In this document: positions 16,244 to 23,969 of the stretch, in pieces
Position numbering within the stretch: position 1 is the stretch's first letter
How the letters are laid out: every line of letters starts with the position of its first letter
Assembly (NCBI GenBank): GCA_002083595.1
Contig: MSXT01000026.1
Coordinates: forward strand, 1-24,054
DNA length: 24,054 bases
Reading direction: 5' to 3'
Source: Proteobacteria bacterium ST_bin16
Lineage (GTDB): Bacteria > Pseudomonadota > Gammaproteobacteria > Burkholderiales > Nitrosomonadaceae
Position numbers and translations under genes: made by a program
The notes under the pieces: generated by a model
Seen by the model: only the letters and a program-made list of their open reading frames with translations
Databases searched by the model: none
What the model was told of the DNA's origin: nothing

Positions 16244-16263
16244 TGACATGGCGATTAAGCGCA

Positions 16264-17193
16264 TCAGCCATGCACATGCACCAGCCAGGCGGCAGCGCAG
16301 ATCGATAGGATGCACGCCACTAATGCGGCATAGCCGCTGCGGCGGTACTTCCGTGCCAGCAGGGCTTGCGGATACATCGAGATAATAAAAGGCCGCGACG
16401 GATTGTTGGGTTTCGCCATGATGCTGGTATCCGGCTCCAGTGCCAATTCATCATGAATCTGCTGCGCTGCGGCGTGCGCTTCGGATCGCGCCACCTCCCA
16501 TTCCTGCTGGTCGATGTTGCCGTCCTTGTTGCTGTCGAACCGTTCCCGCAACGCGGCTTGATCCTTTTTCCAATCGTTGATCACATTAATCATCACATCG
16601 CGCATTGATTTTTGTGTTGCAGCAGACCAAGTGCTGAATTGCCCTAATATGTACAGCGGCTGCCCGGGCAGTATCAACCACTCGCTGTAGCGGTAGTTGT
16701 TGGTCATGGCATGAACGATCGACTGGCTTTCCAGTATTCGCGTCCGGGTTGGCCATTCGCTATTGCCGTACCACACCAGTTTCTCGATACCGTTGATTTC
16801 TGCGTGATCCGGATCGACATAGCAACTGCTGACGCCATCGGTGAGTCTGAAACGGTGATCGCTGGTATTGGTATACACCACATTCCAGCGCGTTTGCGTG
16901 CGGCCTTTCTCGGTGAATGTTTCCTGCTGGGCAATTTCACTACGGTACCAAAGACAAGGGTGATTGGATAACGGCGCGTAAATCGGTTGGTCGTCGATGA
17001 ATTGTCCCTTTCCTTCCAGTTCAACATAACCTTGATGCGCCGAGCGTAATTTAGCGGTCGGCGTATCCTCAATGAGGCGCAGCCGTTTCCAGTTATGCAT
17101 AAAAAAATAAAAGCCGGTCAATGCCACAACGATCACTGCACCCAGCACATAGGGATAATCCTGCGGCGGGATCTCAGCCAGTATTCGATTCAT
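16264..17193 (-). CDS. GIDE-domain membrane protein with EF-hand
   Basis: This 309-residue protein has two transmembrane helices (about 13-31 and 286-306) flanking a soluble region that resembles the GIDE domain of MULAN-type E3 ligases (TPTAKLRSAHQGYVELEGKG, APLSNHPCLWYR, then a beta-rich part ending LPGQPLYILGQF). No RING domain is present, so ubiquitin ligation is not implied. Unexpectedly, a perfect canonical EF-hand loop occupies D220-E231 (DSNKDGNIDQQE), between the GIDE part and the second helix, suggesting calcium binding. GGAG precedes the ATG at good spacing. It starts 12 nt after lemA and is surely its operon partner. Bacterial GIDE and LemA proteins often neighbour each other, but their function is unknown. 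Confidence 0.82.
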   Translation of the reverse strand: MNRILAEIPPQDYPYVLGAVIVVALTGFYFFMHNWKRLRLIEDTPTAKLRSAHQGYVELEGKGQFIDDQPIYAPLSNHPCLWYRSEIAQQETFTEKGRTQTRWNVVYTNTSDHRFRLTDGVSSCYVDPDHAEINGIEKLVWYGNSEWPTRTRILESQSIVHAMTNNYRYSEWLILPGQPLYILGQFSTWSAATQKSMRDVMINVINDWKKDQAALRERFDSNKDGNIDQQEWEVARSEAHAAAQQIHDELALEPDTSIMAKPNNPSRPFIISMYPQALLARKYRRSGYAALVACILSICAAAWLVHVHG

Positions 17194-17205
17194 GCGCTCT
17201 CCACG

Positions 17206-17778
17206 TCAACCAAACAGCTTGCCGATATTGACGTCCTGCTTATCGGCATCGCTGAATTCCAACAGATCACGCGGTTTGAATTTAAACCAATTGGCGATGA
17301 TGACATCGGGGAATTGTTCGATGCGCACATTGTTGATTTTGACGGCTTCGTTGTAGTATTCGCGGCGGTCGGCGATGCTGTTTTCCAATCCGCTGATACG
17401 CGCTTGCAAGTGACGGAATTTCTCGCTGGCTTTCAACTCGGGGTAGTCTTCCGCCACGGCAAACAGATTGCCCAATCCCATGCGCAGCATATTTTCCGCC
17501 GCACCCAGCGCGCCGATATTACCGGCTTCCCGCGCGTTGGAAACCTGTGATCGCGCCGCAATCACCTGCTTCAGCGTTTCCTGTTCAAAACCCATATACT
17601 GCTTGCAGGTTTCCACCAGCTTGGGTAGTTCATCATGACGCTGCTTCAAAAGAATATCGATATTCGACCATGCCTGCGATACGCTGTGCTTAATATCCAC
17701 CAGACTGTTGTACAGCATGATGCCGTACACAAACACGATGGCCAGTCCCGCCAGGGAAATATAAATCATGATATCCAA
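17206..17778 (-). CDS. lemA: LemA family protein
   Basis: LemA proteins have an N-terminal membrane anchor and a long helical domain exposed outside the cytoplasm; their function is unsettled. A helix at about residues 4-22 (MIYISLAGLAIVFVYGIML) is followed by the family signature YNSLVDIKHSVSQAWSNIDI, LLKQRHDELPKLV, AVAEDYPELKAS and the ARISGLENSIADRREYYNEA block, ending in the usual FP...IA...FKPRDL region. A strong AGGAGGT fixes the start: a GTG at 17784 directly abuts it, while the TTG at 17778 lies 6-7 nt downstream, so TTG is my choice; the ATG at 17769 is rather far. It leads a two-gene operon with the GIDE/EF-hand protein. Confidence 0.93.
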   Translation of the reverse strand: MDIMIYISLAGLAIVFVYGIMLYNSLVDIKHSVSQAWSNIDILLKQRHDELPKLVETCKQYMGFEQETLKQVIAARSQVSNAREAGNIGALGAAENMLRMGLGNLFAVAEDYPELKASEKFRHLQARISGLENSIADRREYYNEAVKINNVRIEQFPDVIIANWFKFKPRDLLEFSDADKQDVNIGKLFG

Positions 17779-17985
17779 CGTCACACCTCCTGTTAGTTAC
17801 ATTCCTGCAATATACAGCACCGATAATCCCGTAAGCCGTTTGAAAAGATGCCTTGAGTGGCTTTATTTCCTCCTATTGCCGCCATTATCCGGCCGAGCTT
17901 CGACGAATGCTATTGACGGGCCATACTGCGCTTCTCTATGCTAACCGGCTTTAAGAATACAATTCGTATGTATCAGGAGTCAGCA

Positions 17986-18378
17986 ATGAATGTTTGCAAA
18001 GAATTAAACCAGTTAACCCAAGCAGCCATGTTCGTTTCAATCATCCTGAGCTGTACCGGAGCTTCGGCACAAACGGGCGAAGCCCCGCCGCAAGCGGAAA
18101 AAACCAAAACCGTCACGATGGTGGTCGGTGAACAAGGTCCCGATGGATGCGAGTTACTCGGTAAAGTAAAGGGTTCCTCGAAAGAAAATGACAGCGGAGA
18201 GGTCAATACTCCTTATGTGGACCGGCTGATCAAAGCCCGCAACAACTTAAGAAACGAAGCACAGCAACTGGGCGGCGACACCGTGCATATCATTTACTCC
18301 AATAATTCAGGACGATATGAAATACCGGGAGCTGATAAGGAAATCATATTTGTCGGTAATGTGTATCGCTGCGAATAA
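17986..18378 (+). CDS. DUF4156-like exported protein
   Basis: This 130-residue protein begins at the ATG at 17986, 6 nt after AGGAG. An in-frame start at 17938 lacks a ribosome binding site and would precede the signal peptide with odd residues. The signal peptide ends near ASA (residue 28) with no lipobox cysteine at +1. The mature part matches the DUF4156/RcsF-like pattern: CELLGKVKG, then ARNNLRNEAQQLGGDTVHI and a terminal GNVYRCE. C55 and C129 probably form a disulfide. It is divergent from lemA with about 200 nt between. Its role is unknown; RcsF-like folds act in envelope stress sensing, which does not prove the same here. Confidence 0.82.
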   Translation: MNVCKELNQLTQAAMFVSIILSCTGASAQTGEAPPQAEKTKTVTMVVGEQGPDGCELLGKVKGSSKENDSGEVNTPYVDRLIKARNNLRNEAQQLGGDTVHIIYSNNSGRYEIPGADKEIIFVGNVYRCE

Positions 18379-18464
18379 TTTTGAAACAATCCGCTGACAA
18401 ATATCTCCATGCAGCGATATGCAAAAGCAGAAAAATGTAAGTTATTATCCTAGCAGTAAGTTTT

Positions 18465-18492
18465 TTAACATATGAGTAATTTATCGTATAAT
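18465..18492 (+). promoter_or_regulatory. Candidate sigma-70 promoter for the GGDEF-EAL gene
   Basis: TTAACA (18465-18470, five of six matches to the -35 consensus) and TATAAT (18487-18492, six of six) are separated by 16 nt. They lie in the AT-rich 209-nt gap upstream of the diguanylate cyclase/phosphodiesterase gene, leaving a leader of about 90 nt. Confidence 0.5.
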
Positions 18493-18587
18493 TCCGGCTA
18501 ACTCAGCTCATTTATTGTGACATCCTATCTGGCATTCAATGCCATTGCGAATCTCTCATGAAACCTTACTGGCCATGCTAACCGCGA

Positions 18588-20831
18588 ATGAGTAAGAATA
18601 TTCTTGTGAATAAGGATCTATCCACGCAGATTTTTGCACCGACCAATTATTTTGACCTGACCAATACCGAACAGGGCAGGATCCTCCAGTTTCAGCAAGA
18701 AATTCTTCAATTGGTGGTACTGGGAAATGATTACAAGGAGATTTGCGAGAAAGTCTGCTTGTTGATGGAGCAGCTGCTGGATAACGCGGTGGCGTCGGTC
18801 ATGCTATTGGACAAGGAAAAGCAATGCATGAATGTGTTTGCCGCACCGAGTGTTCCCGAAGCGTGCATTGTGCAGCTCAATGGCCTACATCCGGGCCCGG
18901 GAGCCGGCTCCTGCGGCAATGCCGTTTTTCACCAGGAACCGGTTTTTGTCGAAAGCACGCTGGACGATCCGCGCTGGCAGAATATCCGCCAGCTGGCCAT
19001 CGATTTCAATATCCTTTCCTGCTGGTCGATGCCGGTGCGCAGCAAAGGCGGCGAATGCGTTGGATCGTTTGCGCTGTCCAGTTTTGAGCATCGCTTACCC
19101 AGCACTTTTCACCGCAAGCTGCTGGAAATCGGTTCATTTATTATCGGAATCGCACTGGAGCAAAAGAAAGTCAACGAACAGTTATATCTTTCCAGCAAGG
19201 TTTTTGAAAATAGCACCGAAGCAATCATGATCGCGGATGCCAATAAGATCATCATCTCGATTAACAAGGCGCTGCAAAAAATAACCGGTTATGCGGATGA
19301 AGAGATCGTCGGAAAATCTGTAACTATCGTTACATCCATCAGGCACGGCAGCAATTTTTTTCAGAAAATCTGGCAAAGCGTCAAGCAGCATAACCATTGG
19401 TATGGCGAAATCTGGAACCGGCATAAGCAGGGGCGAGAGTATCCCGCGTGGTTCAATATTATTCCGGTACGCAGCAAGGACGGACGGATCAGCCATTACC
19501 TGATCAATTTCTCCGATATCACCAGCAAGAAGAAATCGGATGAAATCATCTGGCGGCAAGCCAATTACGATTCATTGACCGGATTACCGAACCGCAATAT
19601 GTTCTATGACCGGTTAAATCATGACATTAAAAATGCAGCCCGGATCGGCGCGGGATTAGCGGTGTTGTTTATCGATCTCGATCGCTTTAAGGAAGTGAAC
19701 GATTCATTGGGGCATAGCGTGGGCGATGCGCTACTGGCGGAGGCAGCCAAGCGGCTAAGCAGCTGCGTGCGGGAAACCGATACCGTGGCGCGCTTGGGCG
19801 GGGACGAATTTACCATCATTCTGAACGGCATCAGTGAGCATCGGAGTGCCGAAAAGATCATGCAAATGATCTTGCTGGAATTGGCCAAACCGTTTCATCT
19901 CAATACCAAGCAAGCCTATGTTTCCGCGAGTATCGGCGCCACGTTTTTCCCTGATGATGCAAATAATGTTGAAATATTGATGAAGAATGCCGACCAAGCT
20001 ATGTATGCCGCCAAAAACAATGGCCGCAACTGCTGGAGCTGTTTTACATCGAATATGCGCGCGGCAACCGAAATCCGTTCGAGAACCGCGTACGAATTGC
20101 GCAGCGCACTGCGGGATCAGCAACTTTATTTGCTCTATCAACCGATCGTGGAACTGGCAACCGGCAACGTCTACAAAGCCGAAGCCTTGATCCGTTGGCA
20201 GCACCCGGAACGGGGCACTGTGTATCCGGGGGAATTTATCAGCATTGCGGAAGAAACCAATCTCATCACCGACATCGGCGATTGGGTCTTCAAACAAGCG
20301 GTCAATCAAGTCGCCCTCTGGCAAACCCATTTCAACGCCGGTTTTCAGATCAGCATCAATAAGTCACCCAAGCAATTCATCAGCAAAATGAGCGATTGGG
20401 TCAACCATCTCAACGAACGCGGTTTGGACGGGCAAAGTATCATCGTTGAAATCACCGAAAATTTGCTGCTCGATGTGCACGAATTGGTAGTTAAACAATT
20501 ATTAAATTACCGTGATGCGGGTGTTCAAGTAGCCATCGATGATTTCGGCACGGGTTATTCCTCACTGTCCTATCTGAAGAAATTCGATATCGATTATCTC
20601 AAAATCGACCGTTCATTCATTTCCAACCTGGACAGCAAATCCAACGACAGAATTCTCTGTGAAGCGGTTATCACCATGGCGCACCGCTTGGGCATGAAGG
20701 TAATCGCTGAAGGCGTCGAGACCGATTTACAAAAAGAATTATTGATTTCCATGGGCTGCGATTTCGGGCAAGGTAATTTTTTCAGCAAGCCGATGACTGC
20801 CGATAAATTTGAAACACTCCTTCTACAATAG
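18588..20831 (+). CDS. GAF-PAS-GGDEF-EAL cyclic di-GMP signalling protein
   Basis: This 747-residue cytoplasmic protein would make and/or break down cyclic di-GMP in response to a signal. A GAF domain (about 45-190, with GLHPGPGAGSCGNAVF and WSMPVRS) is followed by a PAS domain (about 203-315). A GGDEF domain (325-485) has intact GGDEF (404-408), DLDRFKEVND and an I-site RETD (395-398) five residues before it, so product inhibition is expected. The EAL domain (about 500-745) keeps EAL (532-534), N591, E621, DDFGTGYSS (D651, D652), K672 and E709. Both catalytic signatures are thus complete; which activity dominates cannot be told. No transmembrane helix is seen. No strong Shine-Dalgarno precedes the ATG. 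It appears to be a single-gene unit. Confidence 0.93.
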   Translation: MSKNILVNKDLSTQIFAPTNYFDLTNTEQGRILQFQQEILQLVVLGNDYKEICEKVCLLMEQLLDNAVASVMLLDKEKQCMNVFAAPSVPEACIVQLNGLHPGPGAGSCGNAVFHQEPVFVESTLDDPRWQNIRQLAIDFNILSCWSMPVRSKGGECVGSFALSSFEHRLPSTFHRKLLEIGSFIIGIALEQKKVNEQLYLSSKVFENSTEAIMIADANKIIISINKALQKITGYADEEIVGKSVTIVTSIRHGSNFFQKIWQSVKQHNHWYGEIWNRHKQGREYPAWFNIIPVRSKDGRISHYLINFSDITSKKKSDEIIWRQANYDSLTGLPNRNMFYDRLNHDIKNAARIGAGLAVLFIDLDRFKEVNDSLGHSVGDALLAEAAKRLSSCVRETDTVARLGGDEFTIILNGISEHRSAEKIMQMILLELAKPFHLNTKQAYVSASIGATFFPDDANNVEILMKNADQAMYAAKNNGRNCWSCFTSNMRAATEIRSRTAYELRSALRDQQLYLLYQPIVELATGNVYKAEALIRWQHPERGTVYPGEFISIAEETNLITDIGDWVFKQAVNQVALWQTHFNAGFQISINKSPKQFISKMSDWVNHLNERGLDGQSIIVEITENLLLDVHELVVKQLLNYRDAGVQVAIDDFGTGYSSLSYLKKFDIDYLKIDRSFISNLDSKSNDRILCEAVITMAHRLGMKVIAEGVETDLQKELLISMGCDFGQGNFFSKPMTADKFETLLLQ

Positions 20832-20996
20832 AAACAAATCCGCTAGTATCTCGTCTCCGTCCTTCAGCAATTCCGCTGAGAACCGGATAAGCACGATAAA
20901 AAAACGTTTCTCCTGTAAGTAATTGTCTGCAATTAAGCATTTTGCTTATTCAATAAAATCGATCAAAGTGCTAATGTTAATTTTTTTGGAGGTCAT

Positions 20997-22052
20997 ATGA
21001 AAATATTTTTATTCCTGGCATTCATAGCAAGTTCATACAGTTATGCTCAGAGCGGGCATGATCATCAGGGTGATGCGAAAAAAAAGGACGACCATCATAG
21101 CGAAATGCATGATGACGGTCATCACGGAATGGGCGGCATGATGCACGGCGGTCATCACAAACTCGATAAGACCACCTTAAAACAATTCTTCGAACCGCTG
21201 CCAGCGTCGATTATCGACGAAAAAAAGAATGCTGCTTTAATCGCATTGGGTAAAAAACTGTATCTCGATCCCAAACTGTCAGTGAATGACACCATTTCCT
21301 GTAATTCCTGCCATCAGCTGAACAATTTCGGTGTCGACAGCCAACCAACCTCACCGGGTCATGAAGGCAAGCGCGGCGGCAGAAATTCTCCCACCACGTT
21401 CAATGCCGCACTGCATATCGCGCAATTCTGGGATGGGCGCGCGAAAGACGTTGAAGAACAGGCGTTGGGACCGATTTTGAATCCGATCGAAATGGGCATG
21501 CCGAGTGAAGCCGCAGTTGTCGATAAACTGAAAAAAATCGAGGAATACAAGGCCATGTTTGCCGAAGCGTTCAAAGATGAAAAAGATCCGATTCAATACA
21601 AAAATGTGGGCAAAGCCATCGGCGCTTTTGAGCGCACGCTGATCACGCCATCGCGCTTTGACGATTTTCTCAAAGGCGATGAAAATGCATTGAATGATGC
21701 CGAAAAAAGAGGCTTGCAAAAATTTGTCCATATGGGATGCGCCAATTGTCATAACGGCGTCGCCATCGGCGGCAATTCCTATAAAAAAATCGGTCTTGTC
21801 GAAGAATATAAAACATCGGATGTAGGCAGGTTTGCTGTAACTGGACTGGAAACCGATAAGAAAGTGTTTAAAGTGCCCAGCCTCAGGAACATCACCAAAA
21901 CAGCACCGTACTTTCATGACGGTTCGGTCAAAACATTGGACGAAGCCATCGAAGAAATGGCGGAACATCAGCTCGGACGGAAAGTGGGTCCTGGTTTTGT
22001 CGAGGATGTCAAAGCCTTCCTGGGCGCTTTAACCGCAAAAGAAAGCAAATAA
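20997..22052 (+). CDS. Diheme cytochrome c peroxidase (MauG/CcpA family) with His-rich N-terminus
   Basis: This periplasmic enzyme would reduce hydrogen peroxide with electrons from c-type cytochromes. The 351-residue protein has a signal peptide ending near YAQ (residue 18). An unusual segment rich in His, Asp, Met and Gly (about 20-54) follows, then the peroxidase body. Heme motifs are CNSCH (C102, C105, H106) and CANCH (C248, C251, H252). FWDGRAKDVEEQALGPI, ERTLITPSRFDDFL, VPSLRNITKTAPYFHDGS and a terminal AEHQLGR are typical of the family. A strong Shine-Dalgarno (GGAGGT) precedes the ATG. The His-rich segment is not part of standard family members that I recall and may bind metal. A clear terminator follows. 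Confidence 0.93.
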   Translation: MKIFLFLAFIASSYSYAQSGHDHQGDAKKKDDHHSEMHDDGHHGMGGMMHGGHHKLDKTTLKQFFEPLPASIIDEKKNAALIALGKKLYLDPKLSVNDTISCNSCHQLNNFGVDSQPTSPGHEGKRGGRNSPTTFNAALHIAQFWDGRAKDVEEQALGPILNPIEMGMPSEAAVVDKLKKIEEYKAMFAEAFKDEKDPIQYKNVGKAIGAFERTLITPSRFDDFLKGDENALNDAEKRGLQKFVHMGCANCHNGVAIGGNSYKKIGLVEEYKTSDVGRFAVTGLETDKKVFKVPSLRNITKTAPYFHDGSVKTLDEAIEEMAEHQLGRKVGPGFVEDVKAFLGALTAKESK

Positions 22053-22088
22053 AACCTCAGCGTTTGATTATTATCGTCTAACTTGACG

Positions 22089-22125
22089 AATGCCGCTGCC
22101 AGATGGACGGGCAGCGGCATTTTCT
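22089..22125 (+). terminator. Rho-independent terminator of the cytochrome c peroxidase gene
   Basis: A perfect 12-bp inverted repeat, AATGCCGCTGCC (22089-22100) and GGCAGCGGCATT (22110-22121), with a 9-nt loop, is followed by TTTCT. It starts 37 nt after the peroxidase stop. This is the best intrinsic terminator in the window and would insulate the lipoprotein gene downstream. Confidence 0.85.
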
Positions 22126-22307
22126 CAGCACTAGTGATGCACACCCCGTTTCATCGCAATTCAGTTTCCTCAACTACCCCCTCTGCAATTCTCAATCCGC
22201 ATCGGCCATGTTCTGCCTGCCAGCTGCTTTCTTTGCAGAATAGTGAACACCATAACCGCTATACTATCCAATCAGTCCGTATTATTTCTTCAACCGGAGG
22301 TGAAACA

Positions 22308-22739
22308 ATGAAATTGGGAATAACGTTGATCGCGGGATCGATCTTTCTGGGCTTATCGGCTTGCTCCAGCACCGGACCTGTTATATATCCCAACACGCAT
22401 TTTCTATCTGTCGGCAAAGCAGCTGCTGAAAAAGATATTGAAGCATGCAGAAAAATGGCTGAAGCGGCCGGCGCCAAGGAAGGCGGCGGCCAGTTGGGTA
22501 ATGTGGCTAGCAGCACCGCCATGGGAGCCGGTGTGGGGGCGGCAAGCGGTGCAGCAGGTGGAGCGATATACGGTGCTGCCGGGCAAGGTTCTTTAGTGGG
22601 CGCGGCCAGTGGCGCGGTTGCGGGATTATTGCGAGGGATTCTGTTTTCCCCGAGATCCTCACAGCCCAGCCAAGCATATACCAATTTTGTATCGCGCTGC
22701 CTGGAAGAGAGAGGCTATGAAGTAACTGGTTGGCAATAA
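22308..22739 (+). CDS. Glycine-zipper lipoprotein
   Basis: This 143-residue protein is fixed to the ATG at 22308 by GGAGG seven nt upstream; longer in-frame starts would run through the preceding terminator. A lipoprotein signal peptide ends in LSAC (C19). The mature protein has a helical part (EKDIEACRKMAEAAG), then a glycine zipper at about 67-106 (AMGAGVGAASGAAGG, VGAASGAVAGLL), and ends with a conserved-looking FVSRCLEERGYEVTGW. Glycine-zipper segments insert in or span membranes; serine instead of Asp at +2 predicts outer-membrane sorting. Cysteines C47 and C131 may pair. The exact role is unknown; such lipoproteins are often stress-related. Confidence 0.85.
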   Translation: MKLGITLIAGSIFLGLSACSSTGPVIYPNTHFLSVGKAAAEKDIEACRKMAEAAGAKEGGGQLGNVASSTAMGAGVGAASGAAGGAIYGAAGQGSLVGAASGAVAGLLRGILFSPRSSQPSQAYTNFVSRCLEERGYEVTGWQ

Positions 22740-22950
22740 CCGGAAACGATGGCACATTTAAAATAATGAGCAAATTCTATCGAATTATATTGTTTCCATT
22801 ACATAAACTGAAATAACCGTCATACCCAATGCCGCTATGTCGTTAGCAAACTTTTTCCACCAGAAAAAATCTAACGGCGTATATTTACTATTAAGAAGAA
22901 TCGCTTAGTAAATGATTTTTTTGATGAATATTATTCAAATCTCAGAATTA

Positions 22951-22966
22951 CCGGGAAAAAACCCGG
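22951..22966. other. Hairpin in the gene-free stretch 22740-23044
   Basis: CCGGG (22951-22955) and CCCGG (22962-22966) enclose six adenines. It lies about 80 nt before the acidic-protein gene in an otherwise AT-rich gap of about 305 nt, in which I see no gene, RNA gene or strong promoter. The stem is short and has no T-tract directly after it. Confidence 0.3.
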
Positions 22967-23044
22967 GTGATCTTTAATTGTTTTAGCGTCAGGGTCTGTT
23001 ATCAATAGCGTATCTTCAAAAATATTGACACGGAGGTAATGGTA

Positions 23045-23275
23045 ATGATTAAAGAACTTTCTTTCGATGACGACGACGGTATCTATCCTATTGATAGTTT
23101 GAATGATGAGGATGATGTTCTAACGGATAGCAAAATACCACCCGGAAAATTTGCAAAAATAATCGATGAATTTGAGACTGCCAAAGATGAATTTGACGAT
23201 GACGAATTCGAGACCGTCAAAAATGATTTGGATGACGATGACGATGTGACACTCGATACGTTGGGACTGCGTTAG
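23045..23275 (+). CDS. Small, extremely acidic protein of unknown function
   Basis: I do not recognise this protein. GGAGG lies 8 nt before the ATG at 23045, which makes it the likely start (76 residues) rather than the ATG at 23039, which is only 2 nt away. It contains 21 Asp and 7 Glu against 6 Lys and 1 Arg, with runs FDDDD and LDDDDD. Two copies of an acidic motif occur, DEFETAK and DEFETVK, each followed by an Asp-rich patch. No signal peptide or membrane segment is seen. Such composition fits a disordered protein that binds cations, basic proteins or DNA-binding surfaces. It is 76 nt upstream of the ADP-ribose pyrophosphatase gene and may be co-transcribed with it. Confidence 0.75.
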   Translation: MIKELSFDDDDGIYPIDSLNDEDDVLTDSKIPPGKFAKIIDEFETAKDEFDDDEFETVKNDLDDDDDVTLDTLGLR

Positions 23276-23351
23276 CTCTAGCCGCTGCAATAGCACTGCT
23301 TGCGGCGTAGCGAGCACAGCATGACAACTTTTCCGCATGGGATAAACCGCT

Positions 23352-23969
23352 GTGAGTGCAGATGTAGAAATTTTAGAGAAAACGATTTGTTTTGAAGGTT
23401 TCTTCCGGATAGAAAAATACCGGTTGCGTCACCGGCTATTCAATGGCGGCTGGAGTCGCCCGCTGAGCCGTGAACTGTTCGAACGTGGCCATGCCGCTGC
23501 CGTCCTGCCGTATGATCCGATTCGCGATGCAGTCATCCTGATTGAGCAATTCCGCGTTGGTGCGCTGACCGCACCAGGCGGGCCTTGGCTGCTGGAAATC
23601 GTCGCTGGCATGATCGAAAGCGGTGAAACAGCTCAAGACGTGGTCAAACGCGAAAGCATCGAAGAAGCCGATTGCATCATCACCGATTTGCTCCCGGTAT
23701 GCGATTTTCTAGTCAGCCCCGGTGGCACCAGCGAACGCATTGCCCTGTTTTGCGGCCGGGCCGATGCGACACAGGCCGGTGGTATTCATGGTGCTCCCGA
23801 AGAAGACGAAGACATCAAAGTGCATGTCGTTCCGCTGGATACTGCGTTCACATTTCTACAATCGGGCCGGATCAATTCGGCCAGTGCCATCATTGCATTA
23901 CAGTGGCTGGCCTTGAATCGCGAACAGGTGCGAACCCAGTGGCTATCACAACCGGTCTCCGCAACTTAG
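23352..23969 (+). CDS. nudF: ADP-ribose pyrophosphatase (NudF-like Nudix hydrolase)
   Basis: This enzyme splits ADP-ribose into AMP and ribose-5-phosphate. The 205-residue protein starts with GTG at 23352, as no ATG fits. The Nudix box GMIESGETAQDVVKRESIEEAD (stated in two parts: G86 with E92, and R100-E101 with E104-E105) carries all catalytic glutamates; the final glycine of the consensus is aspartate (D107). Family features around it are FERGHAAAVLPYD, VILIEQFRVGA, PWLLEIVAG, PVCDFLVSPGGTSERI and EEDEDIKVHVVPL, which match E. coli NudF. A link to the TIR protein by NAD-derived products is possible but the genes are far apart and no such link is shown. Confidence 0.9.
   Translation: MSADVEILEKTICFEGFFRIEKYRLRHRLFNGGWSRPLSRELFERGHAAAVLPYDPIRDAVILIEQFRVGALTAPGGPWLLEIVAGMIESGETAQDVVKRESIEEADCIITDLLPVCDFLVSPGGTSERIALFCGRADATQAGGIHGAPEEDEDIKVHVVPLDTAFTFLQSGRINSASAIIALQWLALNREQVRTQWLSQPVSAT

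Noticed and set aside
20930..20990. FNR-type site before the cytochrome c peroxidase gene
   Set aside because: Only a half-site ATCAA is present; the other half (TTGAT at the correct spacing) is absent.
22083..22307. Upstream extension of the glycine-zipper lipoprotein frame
   Set aside because: It crosses a perfect terminator, lacks a ribosome binding site, and would hide the lipoprotein signal peptide that starts at 22308.
22740..23044. Possible riboswitch or small RNA in the 305-nt gap
   Set aside because: Apart from a 5-bp hairpin, no conserved riboswitch core, promoter-terminator pair or structured RNA could be supported by eye.
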